Assembly (NCBI GenBank): GCA_937931785.1
Contig: CALHAX010000004.1
Coordinates: forward strand, 1-50,951
Length of the DNA stretch: 50,951 nucleotides
DNA from: an uncultured Hyphomicrobiaceae bacterium
Lineage (GTDB): Bacteria > Pseudomonadota > Alphaproteobacteria > Rhizobiales > CALHAX01
Direction: 5' to 3'
Of the stretch, positions 8,984-17,775 are shown one piece after another; the stretch's first letter is position 1; every line of letters starts with the position of its first letter. The notes beneath the pieces are model-generated. The model did no database searches, was not told the origin of the DNA, and saw only the letters and a program-made list of their open reading frames with translations. The translations under genes and the position numbers were made by a program.

Positions 8984-9630
8984 TGCCCCTCCTCACGGTG
9001 CCCATCCCCCGACAGGCACATCCTGAGTGCTTTACTGAAAACGCAAACTGGTTGTGTGCTGATGCTTGACCCGTGTTGGGTCCGAGTGCGGCGGAGCGTA
9101 CAGTTTCTTCGCAACACTGACGCATCACACAGTTTGGCCGCACAAACTGTGCGTTTTCCACATTGCCGATCGGAGCAACTGTGGATGCCTTTGGTTCGTT
9201 TTCAACAGACATCACAGAGCGCAATGCCGAAGACCGATTCCCGGGAAGGTAGTTGATTCGGGCAATTTTGTTAACCATTACGGCGCGTTGGAGGCATCGC
9301 ACCACACTTGTGACGGGAATCAGGCACGTCTCACGATGACAATCCCGTTGTGTATTTCCTCTACGTTATCCACAGACACATCAGATGTTTGCGCACAGCG
9401 CGGCCTATATTGTGCACAAGCAGATTTTTGGCACCATATATGGCCGCCTACATGTCAGGGCATGTCAATCATGCCGCGAAGGTGGATCCATTGCCACATC
9501 CAAGATTCGGAAAACCCAGCGCTCTCAAGCGTTTACCTTGTATCCGCACCACTCTATCATTAGTTTCATCGTTAACGTGTTCCCCGGGGGTTAGAGGAAC
9601 ACGAACTGGTTCTGGTTTGGAGTATCGTGC
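8984..9630. other. 650-base non-coding region with DnaA-box-like sites and inverted repeats
   Basis: This region lies between two divergent genes and holds no convincing coding sequence. It contains one exact DnaA box, TTATCCACA (9366-9374), and two related sequences, TTTTCCACA (9154-9162) and TGTGGATGC (9180-9188). An inverted repeat CACAGTTT/AAACTGTG (9128-9135, 9144-9151) overlaps a second hairpin, CGCACA-AAC-TGTGCG (9139-9153). Further CAGTTT or AAACTG copies lie nearby (9046 and 9103 areas). It may be a regulatory region, or less likely an origin-like element. Confidence 0.4.
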
Positions 9631-10908
9631 ATGTTGCGGGTCTCAACACTGATTGTTCTGTTGGGCACAATCTGGCTGGCTTATACAGCCGTGCCCGAGG
9701 CAGATGCCCAACGGCGCCTCGACAGAATTGTAGGCATCAGCCTGGATAGCGACCCTCGGGCTAAAGCTCTCAATGCCACGGTCCTTGAGCAACATAACGC
9801 ACAGGCAAGTTACCGATCTGCCGCTCAGGTATTCGGTCTGGGCACCCCGGAACCAGAGACACAACCACAACGCGTTGCGATGCAAATTCCGGATCGCAAA
9901 CCTTCAGAGCTTGCGGTCCCGCGCCCCTCCAGTGTGACTGAATACAAGGTGACCGCAGTCCATAAACTGGTGTCAGCGCCTCAAGCGTCGATGCCGATCC
10001 CCGGGAGCGAAGCCCAGATAAAGATCATCAATGCAACCGACACACAACCGGTTGCCGACACTGCAGTACTTACGTCCAATATCTCTGAAGCAGAATCCGA
10101 CACGGCATTATCCCCACGGGAACGCCGTCGCGTTGTACGTCACATCCAACGCGAGCTGCGTCGTGTGGGGTGTTACACAGGTGCAGCAGACGGCGTATGG
10201 GGAAAGAATTCAAAAGCGGCCATGGGCGCCTTTGCCACAAAGATTTCAGCAACAGTGCCGCTTGATCGTCCAGACTATGTGGCATTGATGCTCGTAGAGA
10301 CTTATGATGCGCAGGCTTGTGCCCCCGATGTCGAAGCTGTTGCAACTGTCGTTGCAAACAACACACCCAAATCAAAAAATCTCGCCTTGCAAATCGCAGA
10401 CACGACCTATGTCGCCCGCACTGTTCCTGCTGTCCCAAAAGCTTCCCCACGACGCGGTGAAAAAGTCCGCGTTGTACGAAGAACCAGGAAAAACAGGTCA
10501 CCGGCTCTGCGTGCCGTCGCAACCGAAAAACCACGTGTCGCAAGCATCACGACGCGCAAACGCCCGAACGAGACCTCTACAAACGCTGAACGTCAACGCG
10601 TAACGGCCGCAACACGGTTAGCTGAAAGTCGCACAAACCGCGAACGTCTGCGCAAGGCGCGAGAAAACAGTGCCATCAAAAAACAGCGCCTCCGCAGACA
10701 TCGCATTGCGCGCGCACGCCACACAGTGAAACGCCGTCGAATTGCATCGGCACGAGCGCGTAAAAGTGCACGCCGTCGTGCAGTCCGAGCACAACGTCAG
10801 CAGATCGCCAAGAGGCGTGCGTCGCGCCGTTATTCAAGAAAACGCACGGTTGGCTTTCGCCGCCCTGGTCGGGCATGGGTAAGGCACGCGTTCACTCAGA
10901 AACGCTGA
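9631..10908 (+). CDS. Exported peptidoglycan-binding-like protein with very basic C-terminal tail
   Basis: 425 residues. The N-terminus is a signal peptide or anchor (MLRVSTLIVLLGTIWLAYTA...ADA). Around residues 160-225 there is a domain of the peptidoglycan-binding type: a helix RRVVRHIQRELRRVGC, then YTGAADGVWGKNSKAAMGAF, closing with a second cysteine that may pair with the first. From about residue 270 the protein becomes extremely rich in arginine and lysine (for example RRHRIARARHTVKRRRIA) and is probably disordered. GGAG lies before the ATG. Such a tail could bind anionic cell-wall polymers or lipids, but this is inference. It is monocistronic, with the structured non-coding region upstream. 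Confidence 0.7.
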   Translation: MLRVSTLIVLLGTIWLAYTAVPEADAQRRLDRIVGISLDSDPRAKALNATVLEQHNAQASYRSAAQVFGLGTPEPETQPQRVAMQIPDRKPSELAVPRPSSVTEYKVTAVHKLVSAPQASMPIPGSEAQIKIINATDTQPVADTAVLTSNISEAESDTALSPRERRRVVRHIQRELRRVGCYTGAADGVWGKNSKAAMGAFATKISATVPLDRPDYVALMLVETYDAQACAPDVEAVATVVANNTPKSKNLALQIADTTYVARTVPAVPKASPRRGEKVRVVRRTRKNRSPALRAVATEKPRVASITTRKRPNETSTNAERQRVTAATRLAESRTNRERLRKARENSAIKKQRLRRHRIARARHTVKRRRIASARARKSARRRAVRAQRQQIAKRRASRRYSRKRTVGFRRPGRAWVRHAFTQKR

Positions 10909-11073
10909 AGTGCCCCTCTCCGGAAAGAACCGAAATCTGTCAGATCGGCTTTGCGGGACAATAAACATTTATGTGACGTACGACACAGTTTGTGAAATAC
11001 ACATCTCATAAATGTGAAACTTGCGGCTCGACTGGACCGCGCGTATTGCACGATTGAGGCCTGTACATCTGAA

Positions 11074-11469
11074 ATGCCTGCACCCGCTCTCCTAGCTCTC
11101 ACTCTTATGGCGTGCTTCCTCATCAAACATGCCGTCGCCGATTACGGTCTGCAGTCCAGTTACATGTTTACGAACAAAGGGCGTTACGGGCACCCTGGTG
11201 GACTGTTTCATGCAGGCCTGCACATCATGCTGTCTGCACCGGTTCTCCTTCTGCTCCCGCCGCCAAACCTCCTGATACTTGCCCTGGTCCTCGGCGGTGA
11301 ATTTCTGATCCATTACCACATTGATTGGGCCAAAGAGCAGATTAACAGTCGTCGTGAACTGCAACCGAACTGCCAGCGCTTCTGGCGCCTTCATGGTTTG
11401 GACCAAATGCTCCATGGCCTGACCTATGTTGCTATCGTTGCGGTGCTTTTTGCGTCCCAGAACACCTGA
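11074..11469 (+). CDS. DUF3307 family membrane protein
   Basis: An integral membrane protein of about 131 residues matching DUF3307: [31 protein letters not shown], then [36 protein letters not shown], and a last block with [18 protein letters not shown]. The conserved histidines, aspartates and lysines in the helices are typical of the family, whose function is unknown. I prefer the ATG at 11074; an in-frame GTG at 11014 would add 20 residues that do not fit the family. Neither has a strong ribosome site. nadK follows after 109 bases on the same strand. Confidence 0.78.
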   Translation: MPAPALLALTLMACFLIKHAVADYGLQSSYMFTNKGRYGHPGGLFHAGLHIMLSAPVLLLLPPPNLLILALVLGGEFLIHYHIDWAKEQINSRRELQPNCQRFWRLHGLDQMLHGLTYVAIVAVLFASQNT

Positions 11470-11578
11470 GCGCTACGCGAGTGAGGCCAGAGTTCACCGC
11501 GCAACTCGGCAATCAACAATCTCACCATCCACATACGTGCTTGCATCCAGCCCATACCAGGGCCAAGACAGTCCGGTC

Positions 11579-12361
11579 ATGCTCGCAAACGCAATCACTC
11601 AAGGCTCGATCGCCTTTGTCGCCAGTTCAGCACCAGAGGCAGTGGCCGCGCGCGCGCGTCTTGCCCGGCTCTACGGCAATGCCCCACTTGATCAGGCCAA
11701 CGTCATCGTGGCACTCGGCGGCGACGGCCTGATGCTGCAGACCATGCACGCACACATGCAAACCGGCATTCCGATCTACGGCATGAATCAAGGCTCCGTA
11801 GGCTTCTTGATGAACGACTACAATGAGGACGACCTCGTTGAGCGCCTGACAAACGCACAACTCACGACAATCCATCCGCTTTCGATGACCGTGACCAACA
11901 AGGATGACAAAACGTTTTCCGCCCTCGCGATCAACGAAGTGTCCGTTTACCGCCAGACTCATCAAGCCGCGAAACTGCGGATCACGATCGATGGCAAGGA
12001 ACGCTTGAACGAACTGATCTGTGACGGTGCGCTTGTCGCAACACCCGCCGGAAGCACGGCTTACAATTTGTCGGCGCACGGTCCGATCCTGCCGATCAAC
12101 TCCCCCCTGCTTGCGCTCACACCCATTAGTCCGTTTCGCCCACGGCGCTGGCGTGGCGCAATTCTGCCGGATCATGGGCACATCCGCTTTGAAGTGCTTG
12201 AGCACACGAAACGGCCTGTCAGCGCCGTCGCAGATCATGAAGAAATCCGTTTTATCCGCGACGTCGAAATTCGCATGAACAAGTCCATCGACCTTCTGAT
12301 GATGTTCGATGCTGATCGCGCTCTGGACGAACGCGTTCTGACAGAGCAATTCCTCTACTGA
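11579..12361 (+). CDS. nadK: NAD kinase
   Basis: ATP-dependent phosphorylation of NAD to NADP in the cytoplasm. The protein is 260 residues from the ATG at 11579, the normal size in alphaproteobacteria. The diagnostic GGDG motif occurs in [16 protein letters not shown]. It is followed by [17 protein letters not shown], the NAD-binding NEV in [10 protein letters not shown], and [23 protein letters not shown], the conserved NAD-kinase block. The frame is open upstream to 11426 but has no family similarity there. The gene converges on the transglycosylase gene with only 13 bases between stops. Confidence 0.95.
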   Translation: MLANAITQGSIAFVASSAPEAVAARARLARLYGNAPLDQANVIVALGGDGLMLQTMHAHMQTGIPIYGMNQGSVGFLMNDYNEDDLVERLTNAQLTTIHPLSMTVTNKDDKTFSALAINEVSVYRQTHQAAKLRITIDGKERLNELICDGALVATPAGSTAYNLSAHGPILPINSPLLALTPISPFRPRRWRGAILPDHGHIRFEVLEHTKRPVSAVADHEEIRFIRDVEIRMNKSIDLLMMFDADRALDERVLTEQFLY

Positions 12362-12369
12362 ACCTGCGC

Positions 12370-12387
12370 GACGCTCAGTTGAGCGTC
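12370..12387. terminator. Short hairpin between convergent nadK and transglycosylase genes
   Basis: A perfect 7-bp stem, GACGCTC with GAGCGTC, around AGTT. It overlaps the stop codon of the minus-strand gene. No T tract follows on either strand, so its action as a terminator is uncertain. Confidence 0.35.
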
Positions 12388-13286
12388 AGCAATGTTGCAC
12401 CGCTGGCTTTTGTCTCTCCTTGCAGGAACAAAACGGAACCGCGCAACAATGCCCCGATCGGATCAAGTCCACCGCCCGTATCCGCAACCTGGATCCCTGG
12501 CACAGAACGTACGGAACCAGCAGCAGGTTTCATAACGGGAAGCGGCAAGGCAGCATGTGCTGCAGCACGTTTTTCTGCCGCCCTTTTGCGCAATGCCAGA
12601 ACTCTGGCACGTTTTATCGCCTTGGCATCAACCGTCACGATATGCGTTGACCAGGAACTGTTCTTGAGGTTTCCCGCCTGCCGGTACGTCCGCACCAGTT
12701 TGTTGTAAACCTCACGCACGCCACGGGCCCGCTTGCGATCGTAGAAAATACTGCGGTTCGCTCTTGCGGCTTGCGGAAACGCACGGTCCGCACGCCAGTG
12801 CGGATTGCTTTTCTTAAGCTTGATCATGCGCACTGCATCAGAAGCACCCAGAAAGTGCGCAAGATAAAGCTCTCCGCCTGTCGGAGGCCTCCCGATTTGT
12901 TGCGCCAACATTTCAGAATTGCTGCGTGTGAACGCACCAGCCATAAGAGCCGAGATCTTTGGATCGTGCCGCAGTTTCAGAATTTTTCGCCGTGCCACGT
13001 GATCCGGAACATAATAACGGCCTGAGCGCGTACGAAAAATCTGGTCCGCAAGGTGCTGCATGCCGTATTTGCCCCCCTCTTCCTTGAGGGTTCGCAACCA
13101 CGTGCCTTTGATAAACTGGAAAAGTCCGCGCGCTGAAGAGGTGCGCGCCACAGCCGCAGGCCGAAAACTACTCTCCCGTGCGGCCGTCTTCATCAAATAA
13201 TCAAAATCGGCACCCGTCGCAGTGCTGGCCAGCGAAAGGGCAAGGGCAACCTGCTGAGGGACTTCAAACAAACTCGTACCGGACAT
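12375..13286 (-). CDS. Lytic transglycosylase-like (SLT) protein
   Basis: 303 residues from the ATG at 13286, which has AGGGT upstream; a longer frame to 13361 has no signal peptide and no ribosome site. A lysozyme-like SLT domain is seen at about residues 20-110. AARESSF contains the catalytic glutamate; SSARGLFQFIKGTWL is the conserved GLxQ block; GELYLAHFLG is the usual third motif. Enzymes of this fold cleave the MurNAc-GlcNAc bond of peptidoglycan. The C-terminal half is basic (KRARVLALRKRAAEKRAA) and ends in a proline/glycine-rich region. No signal peptide is evident, as is common for alphaproteobacterial SLT proteins that travel with secretion or flagellar systems, though none is encoded nearby. 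Confidence 0.82.
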   Translation of the reverse strand: MSGTSLFEVPQQVALALSLASTATGADFDYLMKTAARESSFRPAAVARTSSARGLFQFIKGTWLRTLKEEGGKYGMQHLADQIFRTRSGRYYVPDHVARRKILKLRHDPKISALMAGAFTRSNSEMLAQQIGRPPTGGELYLAHFLGASDAVRMIKLKKSNPHWRADRAFPQAARANRSIFYDRKRARGVREVYNKLVRTYRQAGNLKNSSWSTHIVTVDAKAIKRARVLALRKRAAEKRAAAHAALPLPVMKPAAGSVRSVPGIQVADTGGGLDPIGALLRGSVLFLQGETKASGATLLTLN

Positions 13287-13496
13287 ACTAAAATTACCCT
13301 GAACTCGACACGCAACAAAACTCGGGACAGACAAAACATATCCATGCCCTGAAACAGACACTGCGGGTTTCCGATTGAAAAAGTCTTAACGCACGCCTCG
13401 AAATGGCACGAATTGAATTCAGGGTGTGACTTGCCAACCGACCGTCAGCACGCCACAAAACGACATGCAAATCTAGGATGGAGGCCAGAACGTCGC

Positions 13497-13955
13497 ATGA
13501 AAGGAAAATACTTCGAGGAATTCCAGATCGGAGAAACCTACGATCATCCCATCCGCCGCACCGTCACAGAGATGGACAACATGATGTTCTCCACCATGAC
13601 ACATAACCCGCAACCACTGCACATCGACCGCCATTTCTGCGAAACCGAGACCGAATTCGGCCAACCGCTGATGAACAGTCTTTTTACGCTTGGCCTGATG
13701 ATCGGTATTTCAGTCAACGACACGACGCTTGGCACAACCATCGCCAACCTTGGCATGACCGATGTGCGCTTCCCGGCTCCACTCTACCAGGGGGATACAG
13801 TGCACATCACGACAGAGGTGAAGGAAAAACGCGAAAGCAAGTCCCGGCCCGATGCCGGCATTGTCACGTTCGAACACAAGGCTTTCAACCAGAACGATGT
13901 GCTTGTCGCGATCTGCACCCGACAAGCCTTTATGCGTCGTCAGACATCGGGTTAG
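13497..13955 (+). CDS. MaoC-family (hot-dog) dehydratase
   Basis: A single hot-dog domain of 152 residues. The start is an ATG at 13497 with GGAGG upstream. The N-terminal GKYFEEFQIGETYDHP and RRTVTEMDNMMFSTMTHNPQPLHID are typical of MaoC enoyl-CoA hydratases; the position often occupied by Asp in the DxNPxHxD motif reads HNPQPLHID here. VRFPAPLYQGDTVHITTEV is the conserved second block. Family members hydrate or dehydrate CoA thioesters such as mesaconyl-CoA. Twelve bases after its stop a CitE-like lyase begins, so the pair probably processes a hydroxyacyl-CoA in two steps, with the exact CoA ester unknown. Confidence 0.87.
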   Translation: MKGKYFEEFQIGETYDHPIRRTVTEMDNMMFSTMTHNPQPLHIDRHFCETETEFGQPLMNSLFTLGLMIGISVNDTTLGTTIANLGMTDVRFPAPLYQGDTVHITTEVKEKRESKSRPDAGIVTFEHKAFNQNDVLVAICTRQAFMRRQTSG

Positions 13956-13967
13956 AGAGAATTGCTC

Positions 13968-14819
13968 ATGCGTTCCCTTCTTTTTGTTCCTGGAGACAGT
14001 GAATACAAACTTGCGAAGGCGGGCGCGTGTGGTGCCGATGCGCTGATCCTCGATCTTGAAGATTCTGTCGCCCCCGAGCGCAAGGAAACGGCCCGAAGTG
14101 TCACGCAGGATTACCTGAAGTCGAACACCTCGAAGAGCCCACGTTTGTGTGTGCGGATCAACAACCTTGAAACGCCGTTCTGGCAGGCCGACCTCAACGC
14201 AATGTCAGCAACGCCACCTTCATTGATTATGCTCCCCAAGGCACGCGGCGGCGCAGATGTCCGCACCCTCGCAAACGCCTTGGTCGAGCGTGGCATGCTC
14301 GAAACCCGGATTATCGCATTGATCACGGAAATCCCCATTTCTGTGCTGCGACTGGAGACATATCTCGAAAGCGCAGATGCCCTCGAAGCGGTGACATGGG
14401 GTGCAGAAGATCTCAGCACCGAATTGGGCGCGCGCGCAAACCGGACCGAAGACGGGCGTTTCACCTCTCCTTATGAGATGGTCCGCAACCTGACACTCAT
14501 CACGGCAGCTGCCGCTGGCACCTCTGCCATCGACACGGTATTCACAAACTTTCGCGACACCCCCGGCCTGGAGCGCGAGGCCGCAGACGCGGCCCGCGAC
14601 GGCTTCACTGGCAAGATGGCTATCCACCCGGCACAAGTTGATCCCATCAACGCTGCGTTCACCCCCACCCGCGAACAATGCGCCCGCGCCACTGCAATCA
14701 TCAACGCCTTCGCGGCAGCTCCACCGGGCACGGGTGTCATAAACCTCGACGGTGAAATGATTGATGAACCGCACCGCCGACACGCAGAAAGATTGCTTGC
14801 GCGTGCAGAAGGAGACTGA
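13968..14819 (+). CDS. HpcH/HpaI-type (CitE-like) CoA ester lyase
   Basis: A 283-residue TIM-barrel of the CitE/malyl-CoA lyase family. SLLFVPGDSEYKLAKA is the usual N-terminus. ALILDLEDSVAP carries the acidic metal ligands, and LCVRINNLETPFWQAD has the R-x-N motif. VTWGAEDLSTELGA holds a second acidic cluster, and GFTGKMAIHPAQV is the C-terminal phosphate/CoA-binding block. These enzymes split or form malyl-, methylmalyl- or citramalyl-CoA with Mg2+. The ATG at 13968 follows GAGAGA. It forms an operon with the MaoC dehydratase just upstream, suggesting acyl-CoA catabolism. Confidence 0.9.
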   Translation: MRSLLFVPGDSEYKLAKAGACGADALILDLEDSVAPERKETARSVTQDYLKSNTSKSPRLCVRINNLETPFWQADLNAMSATPPSLIMLPKARGGADVRTLANALVERGMLETRIIALITEIPISVLRLETYLESADALEAVTWGAEDLSTELGARANRTEDGRFTSPYEMVRNLTLITAAAAGTSAIDTVFTNFRDTPGLEREAADAARDGFTGKMAIHPAQVDPINAAFTPTREQCARATAIINAFAAAPPGTGVINLDGEMIDEPHRRHAERLLARAEGD

Positions 14820-14923
14820 CGGATATCCGTGACACGCCATGGACGTGAAGAGGCACCAAAGATACCTTACAACCGGAATTTTTCGTTCGCCCGCAGCTGG
14901 ATAACGTCGGCCACATAAGAAAA

Positions 14924-15292
14924 CTATGCCACAACGACAACCTGATCGTTGTCGATCTCAACATCATAGATTTTCAGGCGCAGATGTTGTCGCTTGGCAT
15001 TCTTGACCACAGGATGCCCGGTTTGCATGTCGAATGCGAAGCCATGCCAGGGACAACGCAAGATCTGAACGCCGGTGTCGACCGTGATCATGTTCGCTTC
15101 ATCGCCCTGAGTCAGATGACTGACACAGCCGAATTCCAATCGGGCTCCTTGATGCGGACACACACCAGAGAAAGCCCTGATTTCATCAAACTGCGAACGA
15201 AAGAGGACAATAGAGATCCCACCGTCCAGCGTCACCGGTGTCAATTCTCCAACCACGATATCGTCGCGTGCACATACAGTGTGTCTGGCCAT
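14924..15292 (-). CDS. Stand-alone Rieske [2Fe-2S] ferredoxin
   Basis: 122 residues from the ATG at 15292. The two cluster-binding loops are present: CPHQGA (Cys and His) and CPWHGF (Cys and His), separated by about 38 residues as in Rieske ferredoxins. A conserved FDMQTGHPV follows. There is no signal or membrane segment, so it is a soluble electron carrier or an oxygenase-associated ferredoxin. A TTG at 15310 would extend it into the upstream gene. It lies 4 bases downstream of the amidohydrolase gene and is very likely co-transcribed with it. No matching oxygenase large subunit is in the window. Confidence 0.9.
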   Translation of the reverse strand: MARHTVCARDDIVVGELTPVTLDGGISIVLFRSQFDEIRAFSGVCPHQGARLEFGCVSHLTQGDEANMITVDTGVQILRCPWHGFAFDMQTGHPVVKNAKRQHLRLKIYDVEIDNDQVVVVA

Positions 15293-15296
15293 GCAC

Positions 15297-16364
15297 TTAT
15301 TCCGCCGCAATCGCAGAAGCTGGTGGCATGCTCAGGTCGTAGAAAGATGCTGCATTCTTCCACATGATTTTTTCACGGAGATCTGCTGAGAGATTGTGAG
15401 GAATCGAGGCGTCCGGATCGTCAAAATCAAAATGCGGATAGTCGGTCGCAAAGACGAGAATGTCGTCAGTCCCCATCAGATCTACAATTTTCTCCCATTC
15501 GTCAGAACGCAAATCTTCCGTCGGCTGCGTGGCAAGTTTCAGACGCTCCCGGCAATGCTCACTTGGCAGTTTCTTGATCCACGGCACTTCGACGCGCCCT
15601 TGCCTGTATTCACGGTCCAGCCTCCACATGACACTTGGCAACCACGTGAATCCCCCTTCCAGAACGATGAACTTCAGGTTGGGATAGTTATCAAATGTAC
15701 CGTTGCAAATGAGGCTGATGACCTGAGACATCATTGCGGTCGGTAGCAACGCATGGCGCTCCATGTAATGCAGTCCCATCCCATACGGCCCTTCCGCCAG
15801 CACGGTGTGATGAAAGGCGACCTGAAGACGATTGCGCTCAGCCGCTTCGAAAATCGGTCGATAGTGAGGATCACCGTAAGCGATGTCATCGACCACCGGC
15901 AACATGACCTGGCGCATTCCGGGATGGTCAGCCATGCGATCAATCTCACGCGCCGCAGCCTGCGGATCACGTGCAAATACCTGAATTGATCCCAGCAGGC
16001 GGTCGTCCACCGTCAGCCAGTGATCAACAACATAGTCGTTGTACGCGCGCGCAAGAGCACTCGCCAAGCCATACTGCAGCTTGAGCATTGTGGGATAGAA
16101 ATACCCGGTGAGCACCGCATAGGTGATGTCATATTTGTCGAGCACCAGCTCTTTCAGAAGGTTCGGATCTGACGCCGACGGTGAACCATCCGGAGACTTC
16201 ACATCTGCCCGATTGCCATTGCCAGGCGAGGTGTAACAGAAGGGCTGCGAGAACCCACGCCATGCTCCGCTTGCAATCCAGTCCTTGTAGGGGTCCGCAA
16301 GATAAGGAACGAGATCCTGCAAGCTGGCAAAACTCTCGTGAACGTCGGTATCGATGATCGGCAT
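15297..16364 (-). CDS. Amidohydrolase family 2 metal-dependent hydrolase/decarboxylase
   Basis: 355 residues from the ATG at 16364, which follows GGAAGG. The N-terminal IIDTDVHE motif, an internal [19 protein letters not shown] and the C-terminal [15 protein letters not shown] are the metal-ligand and active-site blocks of the ACMS-decarboxylase/gamma-resorcylate-decarboxylase branch (PF04909-type). Members act on aromatic carboxylates or related ring-cleavage products. It is translationally close to the Rieske ferredoxin gene. Together with the neighbouring nitronate monooxygenase, flavin reductase and nitroreductase it suggests breakdown of aromatic or nitro compounds, though the substrate is not known. 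Confidence 0.85.
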   Translation of the reverse strand: MPIIDTDVHESFASLQDLVPYLADPYKDWIASGAWRGFSQPFCYTSPGNGNRADVKSPDGSPSASDPNLLKELVLDKYDITYAVLTGYFYPTMLKLQYGLASALARAYNDYVVDHWLTVDDRLLGSIQVFARDPQAAAREIDRMADHPGMRQVMLPVVDDIAYGDPHYRPIFEAAERNRLQVAFHHTVLAEGPYGMGLHYMERHALLPTAMMSQVISLICNGTFDNYPNLKFIVLEGGFTWLPSVMWRLDREYRQGRVEVPWIKKLPSEHCRERLKLATQPTEDLRSDEWEKIVDLMGTDDILVFATDYPHFDFDDPDASIPHNLSADLREKIMWKNAASFYDLSMPPASAIAAE

Positions 16365-16588
16365 GTCGCCTTCCAATCGCGCGCTGGAACAGTGAGAGTT
16401 ACAACAGCACGGCAACGACACAGGCGTATGTCAGCAAGATGACAATTCAATTGGAACCCCGTTCACCGAAGGCAAACGAGGTGATGAAGCACGGTCACTG
16501 TTCGACTTCTGCATGTAGCAGACAACCTGACGAACCGATATTGGCACCGCAATAAGCCGCTCAAGACGCAACGGCGACATCCGCAAAA

Positions 16589-17665
16589 TCACGTTCCTTG
16601 CAGCTCTACCCAGAGATCTCGCGTAAACTGTGTGGCAGAAATCGTGCGGGCGAGCCGTGCGCTCTGGCCCGTCCATGCACTCATACAATCTATGTTGTCG
16701 TCTTTGCTCGCTTGACTCCGCATAGCCTGCGTCAATCTTCGCTGTATGGGATAGGGAGCAGGTGCGGGGACATCAGGTCCATCCATTGCCAGAGCAAACT
16801 TATTGGCAATAGCTCGCCCAACCCGACCGGAATACGCAGGCGTCATTATCGTTTCATCCGGCGCGGCGCATCCGATGGCATTTGCCCAAGCAGGTGCGAT
16901 ACCAGCCTCAGGCGTTCTTAAGTAACCAGTTCCGATTTGTACCGCAGAAGCACCTAGCACCATTGCAGCCATTGCCGTGCGGGCATCCGCAATTCCGCCC
17001 GTGGCAACAATGGGGATATCTACTGCATCAGAAATTGCCGGGAGAAGCGACATCAACCCGGCCTCGCAACGTCCAGCATCAATTGGATTGAAGGCTGCGG
17101 AATGCCCGCCGGCTTCTATTCCCTTGGCGACGATCACATCTGCGCCTGCAGCCTCCGCCTGTTGAGCCTCTCGTACGGTCGAGACATTCGCAAACCACTT
17201 AATGCTCCGGGCTTTCATTTGCGCCACATAGTCCGGATCAAACACTCCCATGATCGACGATATGATCGGTGGAGCCGCTTCCAGCAACGCAGCGCATTGA
17301 GAAGAAAAATCTGGACCTGGAATAGCTGCAACGTCGGCCCCCACGAACGGCCCCCAGGTTTCAAGATAGGAACGCAGCTCACCCTCCTGGCGCTGGTTAC
17401 GATCTGGAATTGCATCCGGAATCCAGAGATTCATTTGAAAAGCTCCACCAGATAACGTTCTGAAATCACCAGCCCATCGTAGAATTTCATCAGGCTCAAA
17501 CGACAACGCACCGCACGCTCCCGTGCCGCCGCCATTTGACACTGCTACGGACAGTTCAACAGGAGAAGCACCTGCCATCGGCGCCAGCATAATGGGGCTC
17601 TCTAGATCAAATGTTTTTGCAAATGCATTCGATCTAGCAATGTGATCTGTGCCGAAGCGTGTCAT
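16589..17665 (-). CDS. Nitronate monooxygenase (2-nitropropane dioxygenase-like)
   Basis: A 358-residue FMN-dependent TIM barrel. The N-terminal PIMLAPMAGASPVELSVAVSNGGGTG, the central GADVIVAKGIEAGGHS and the phosphate-binding PIVATGGIADARTAMAAMVLGASAVQIGT are diagnostic for the nitronate monooxygenase family. These flavoenzymes oxidise alkyl nitronates, for example propionate-3-nitronate, to carbonyl compounds. The ATG at 17665 has AGGA upstream. The gene is divergent from an HxlR regulator, and two palindromic operators lie between them, so control by that regulator is very plausible. Confidence 0.9.
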   Translation of the reverse strand: MTRFGTDHIARSNAFAKTFDLESPIMLAPMAGASPVELSVAVSNGGGTGACGALSFEPDEILRWAGDFRTLSGGAFQMNLWIPDAIPDRNQRQEGELRSYLETWGPFVGADVAAIPGPDFSSQCAALLEAAPPIISSIMGVFDPDYVAQMKARSIKWFANVSTVREAQQAEAAGADVIVAKGIEAGGHSAAFNPIDAGRCEAGLMSLLPAISDAVDIPIVATGGIADARTAMAAMVLGASAVQIGTGYLRTPEAGIAPAWANAIGCAAPDETIMTPAYSGRVGRAIANKFALAMDGPDVPAPAPYPIQRRLTQAMRSQASKDDNIDCMSAWTGQSARLARTISATQFTRDLWVELQGT

Positions 17666-17702
17666 CGTGTATGTCCTGTATGGAGAGAGTTAAATTCGCA
17701 AA

Positions 17703-17742
17703 GCTACATTAAAAGTAGCAAAATAGCTACAATAACTGTAGC
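17703..17742. promoter_or_regulatory. Twin palindromic operators, probable HxlR-type sites
   Basis: Two copies of GCTAC-N7-GTAGC occur at 17703-17719 and 17726-17742, centred 23 bases apart, in the 110-base divergent promoter. The arms are identical in both copies while the spacers differ, which is the pattern of a repeated dimer-binding site. The HxlR gene starts at 17776 and the nitronate monooxygenase gene at 17665. Confidence 0.8.
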
Positions 17743-17775
17743 AAACCGACAAGTCTTCAGCGAAAGGATTGGCCA

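Noticed and set aside
9066-9563. Open frame of 165 codons in the non-coding region
   Set aside because: No ribosome site and a non-protein-like composition with many Cys, His and Trp; the DNA there is instead rich in inverted repeats.
8984-9630. Chromosomal replication origin
   Set aside because: Only one exact DnaA box, no hemE, parAB, dnaA or repABC genes nearby, and no clear A/T-rich unwinding region.
10972-10987. Crp-like site TGTGA-N6-ACACA before the DUF3307 gene
   Set aside because: One half-site has a mismatch and the arms do not extend; weaker than the two sites reported, so not listed as an operator.
12375-13361. Longer form of the lytic transglycosylase starting at 13361
   Set aside because: The extra 25 residues do not form a signal peptide and no ribosome site precedes them; the ATG at 13286 has one.
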